Shown: positions 32,044 through 34,148 of the stretch, piece after piece
Layout: each line of letters starts with the position of its first letter
Position numbering within the stretch: the stretch's first letter is position 1
Assembly (NCBI GenBank): GCA_021777995.1
Contig: JAJYCW010000031.1
Span: forward strand, 1-34,148
DNA length: 34,148 bases
Direction: 5' to 3'
From: a bacterium
Lineage (GTDB): Bacteria > Armatimonadota > Chthonomonadetes > Chthonomonadales > Chthonomonadaceae
The notes under the pieces: model-generated
Told to the model about the DNA's origin: nothing
Database searches by the model: none
The model's input: only the letters and a program-made list of their open reading frames with translations
Program-made: the position numbers and the translations under genes

Positions 32044-33906
32044 CTACGATTGGAGCTGTTTAATGATAGACTGTTGGTGCACCGTGCAAAGACTCGGGTC
32101 TGCGCCTAGTTTCAGTAATAGTTTCGCCAGAGAGTAAAATTCGTTTCGAAGAGCTAAACTGAGCGGTGTAGAATGTCTCCCGCGAATATTCAGGTCTGCT
32201 CCATGGCTTACCAACAGTTCAATCATTGCAAAGCGCAGCTCAAAGGCTTCACTATTCTCATCATCAGAAAGCGGTGTAGCGCCTTCAGGCAACAGGCTTT
32301 TTTCGATATTGGCACGCTCGCACGCAGCATGTAAAGCACTCATGTGCCAACGCGATGGTAGCTGGTCGGGATCCGCCCCGTTCTGCAGCAGGGCTGTTAC
32401 GCCCTCCAGGCTGCCAAAGTAAACCATAACCCGCAGCGGAGTGTACGAACCCATGCATAGTGTGTTAGCATCTGCACCACGCTGGAGCAGGAGTTTTAAT
32501 GCCTCGATGTTTACCGCCCGTGCAGCATAAAACAGTGCAGTGCAGCCATCAATATTGCGGCGGTTGATGTCTGCACCAACCTGAATTAACCGCTCCATCG
32601 CATAGAGATTATTCGCGGCAGCAGCAACCATCAATGGCGTGCTGCCTCGCTGCATGCATAGGTGGATCGAAACCTCCTTTAAAATAGAACTTGAATACGA
32701 AGGGATATCGAACTCTATGCCGGCATTTAAGAGAGCATCTACTATCATATTATTCTCATCACACACGTAACCTACTGCATAATGGAAGGCATTGTGGCCG
32801 TTCACCGTTTTTGAATTGATTGGGTAACCATTTCTAATCAGGCTATCCACCCTACTGTAATCTCCAACAGCTATCGCAGCAAGCATGTGTGAAATATGCG
32901 GCCTACTGTACTGCTGATCTGCAGGAAGTGTAATCGCTTGTATGAGTTCCTGCTGCTTTGTACTGCACAGGCTGGCATCTGCTCCTTTCTCGATCAATAG
33001 ATGCGCTGTATCGTACATATCTTCATTCAAGGCGAGCATGAGTGGGGTATTACCCTTCCAGTCTCGTGCATCTATCTGCACGCCATGCTCAAAGAGTGCA
33101 TTTGCTATTCGCTTTTGTAGCATTGGACCGGCAATTATGTTGTCATAGTTCGGGTAAAGTATCTCGTTGACAAACAAACTAAAAATGCCGAAATCAACAA
33201 TCCCCTGTTGGCATAGTTCATGCAGGGCATTTTGTTTGGCAGGAGTGCATAAATTAGGATCTGCACCGGCATCTAGCAAAACTACTGCAACATCATAAGA
33301 CATTTTATTGATAGCCATTTGAAGCGGCGTCAGGAATCGGTCATCCATTACGTTTGGCTCTGCCCCGTATGAGAGCAGCGTTTTCACAATATCAAGATTC
33401 AAATTGTTTACTGCATGGCAAAGGGCATTACCGCCATCGGAACCCTTGCGGTTTACATCCGCACCCTTTTGCAGAAGCAGATTAACTCCCCAATTATTTC
33501 CAATCTCAGCTGCAAACATGACGGGAGTTTGCCCCATACGATTAGCTGTATCATCTGCCTTAGTTGGAGCATCAAACGCAATGCCATGGTCTAAAAGAAA
33601 CCGGACAATATTCTTTACTTCCTGGTTTGCATGGGCATGCCATGAAATACAGTGCATGGCATTGGCTCCATTATAATCTGCCTCATGCAGGTCTGCACCA
33701 TGCTCAAATAGCAGTCTGCATCCTGCCTCCCAGGCATGAATTACAGCAAATAAAAATGGTGTAACCCCATCATATCTATGCATGTCATCCACAGGGTCAA
33801 GCACATTCAGAGGAACACCCTTCTCCAACGCATCCAATAACTTCTGTGCGTCCTCTTCACGAATGGCATCAAATAGCTGTTTGCCAAGCTGCTCGTCAAA
33901 CTCCAT
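32044..33906 (-). CDS. Ankyrin-repeat protein, about 15 repeats
   Basis: A 620-residue soluble protein made almost wholly of ankyrin repeats (TPLMLALNEDMYDTAHLLIEKGADASL and about fourteen more), a right-handed solenoid for protein binding. ATG 33906 is chosen because GGAG lies 6 bases before it and MEFDEQLGKQLFDAIREED opens the first repeat; an upstream start at 34002 is less likely. It has no signal peptide, membrane segment or catalytic domain. The two halves are alike: GADASLCSTKQQELI in the middle and GADPSLCTVHQQSII at the C-terminus, each preceded by a repeat ending LL-x2-GAD, suggest an internal duplication. The partner is unknown; ankyrin proteins of bacteria serve in cytoplasmic scaffolding or as effectors. 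Confidence 0.88.
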   Translation of the reverse strand: MEFDEQLGKQLFDAIREEDAQKLLDALEKGVPLNVLDPVDDMHRYDGVTPFLFAVIHAWEAGCRLLFEHGADLHEADYNGANAMHCISWHAHANQEVKNIVRFLLDHGIAFDAPTKADDTANRMGQTPVMFAAEIGNNWGVNLLLQKGADVNRKGSDGGNALCHAVNNLNLDIVKTLLSYGAEPNVMDDRFLTPLQMAINKMSYDVAVVLLDAGADPNLCTPAKQNALHELCQQGIVDFGIFSLFVNEILYPNYDNIIAGPMLQKRIANALFEHGVQIDARDWKGNTPLMLALNEDMYDTAHLLIEKGADASLCSTKQQELIQAITLPADQQYSRPHISHMLAAIAVGDYSRVDSLIRNGYPINSKTVNGHNAFHYAVGYVCDENNMIVDALLNAGIEFDIPSYSSSILKEVSIHLCMQRGSTPLMVAAAANNLYAMERLIQVGADINRRNIDGCTALFYAARAVNIEALKLLLQRGADANTLCMGSYTPLRVMVYFGSLEGVTALLQNGADPDQLPSRWHMSALHAACERANIEKSLLPEGATPLSDDENSEAFELRFAMIELLVSHGADLNIRGRHSTPLSLALRNEFYSLAKLLLKLGADPSLCTVHQQSIIKQLQS

Positions 33907-33924
33907 ATTTCTCTCCAAAAGGCG

Positions 33925-33976
33925 GGTATGGCTTCTCTTTGTATTATAAGAGGTAATAACAAAAAGAAGCCATACC
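33925..33976 (-). promoter_or_regulatory. Long inverted repeat enclosing the -10 box of the ankyrin gene
   Basis: GGTATGGCTTCT (33925-33936) and AGAAGCCATACC (33965-33976) are perfect 12-bp inverted arms, extended by TTT/AAA past one mismatch. The 20-base spacer holds TATAAT on the minus strand (33948-33943), placed to start transcription near 33936. The -35 is poor, so regulation is likely through these arms. Confidence 0.6.
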
Positions 33977-34002
33977 TTTGCACCGCGAATTATGGTCACC
34001 AA

Positions 34003-34148
34003 TTAAATGTTACCGAAGTTGTCGGTTGATTGGTATCACAAAGCCGTAACCACTGCAACGGTAGAACACCATGCCCAAAGCCACCGGAACCTCACCCCAT
34101 TACCTGCGGTCATTCCCCTCTCCCTCCCAGTCGCTGGCGCTACTTCGG
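34003..34148. other. Right edge: upstream region of the ankyrin gene, then repeat
   Basis: No gene seen up to the window end. The first 90 bases show nothing recognised; from 34091 repeat copy F begins and runs off the window. Confidence 0.5.
34091..34148 (-). repeat. Intergenic repeat family, copy F (inverted, cut by window end)
   Basis: CTCACCCCATTACCTGCGG, CATTCCCCTCTCCCT and AGTCGCTGGCGCTACTTCGG match copy E1 base for base over most of its length and continue past the end of the sequence given. Confidence 0.65.

Noticed and set aside
31224-32063. 279-codon plus-strand ORF
   Set aside because: Its first part is antisense to the well-supported trpF and the rest crosses repeat copies E1 and E2.
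29011-34148. CRISPR array near cas6
   Set aside because: No series of short direct repeats with regular unique spacers is present; the intergenic repeats are too long and irregular.

Overview
The window looks like a chromosomal stretch of a free-living, polysaccharide-degrading bacterium. Gene content is dense, with ordinary Shine-Dalgarno sites and several TTG/GTG starts. Four distinct secreted or intracellular glycoside hydrolases, three short surface proteins with a PEP-CTERM-like tail, and an unusual intergenic repeat family suggest Armatimonadota or a relative. This assignment is inference from gene style only; no rRNA or marker phylogeny was possible. dnaE, trpF and anmK indicate chromosome rather than plasmid or phage. 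I saw no tRNA, rRNA, transposase, integrase or CRISPR array.

Layout. 1-1352: tail of an unknown gene, then an MFS exporter. 1799-3862: an unclassified clan GH-A-like hydrolase with an F5/8-type (discoidin) insert, apparently on a leaderless transcript from a near-consensus promoter. 4104-6179 (minus): two secreted proteins in one operon, one with a transglutaminase-like Cys/His/Asp signature and a (CT)11 tract in its 5' coding region; a perfect TTGACA-N17-TATAAT promoter precedes it. 6180-7342: a gene-free, repeat-rich interval. 7343-13430: a GT4 glycosyltransferase overlapping a PMT/ArnT-type membrane glycosyltransferase, then a DUF5060-type hydrolase and a KDG kinase, all on the plus strand. 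13744-17250: dnaE. 17340-18296: aldo/keto reductase. 18388-21201 (minus): a large GH2 beta-galactosidase-like enzyme.

21605-26796 is the most unusual region. Three proteins share the tail motif VPEASS, a hydrophobic stretch and a basic end. Two very small paralogous proteins (21605-21829 and 23387-23605) end in GT-x-LDI-x-A, and each faces a convergent gene across a hairpin terminator. anmK (muropeptide recycling) lies between them and the other two VPEASS proteins. Strong intrinsic terminators and palindromic operator-like sites punctuate the region.

26832-34002: a LysR regulator, a Tat-exported GH5 enzyme resembling exo-beta-1,3-glucanases, an orphan Cas6-family endoribonuclease without any cas gene or array nearby, a PhyH-family dioxygenase, trpF, and a roughly 15-repeat ankyrin protein whose promoter lies inside a long inverted repeat. 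Repeat copies of one intergenic family occur at about 3.9, 6.6, 6.8, 7.1, 31.7-31.9 and 34.1 kb.

The sugar-related genes fit a scavenging lifestyle. Secreted GH2, GH5 and DUF5060 enzymes would release sugars, KDG kinase would feed ketodeoxy acids to the Entner-Doudoroff route, and AnmK would recycle cell-wall sugar. This linkage is inference.
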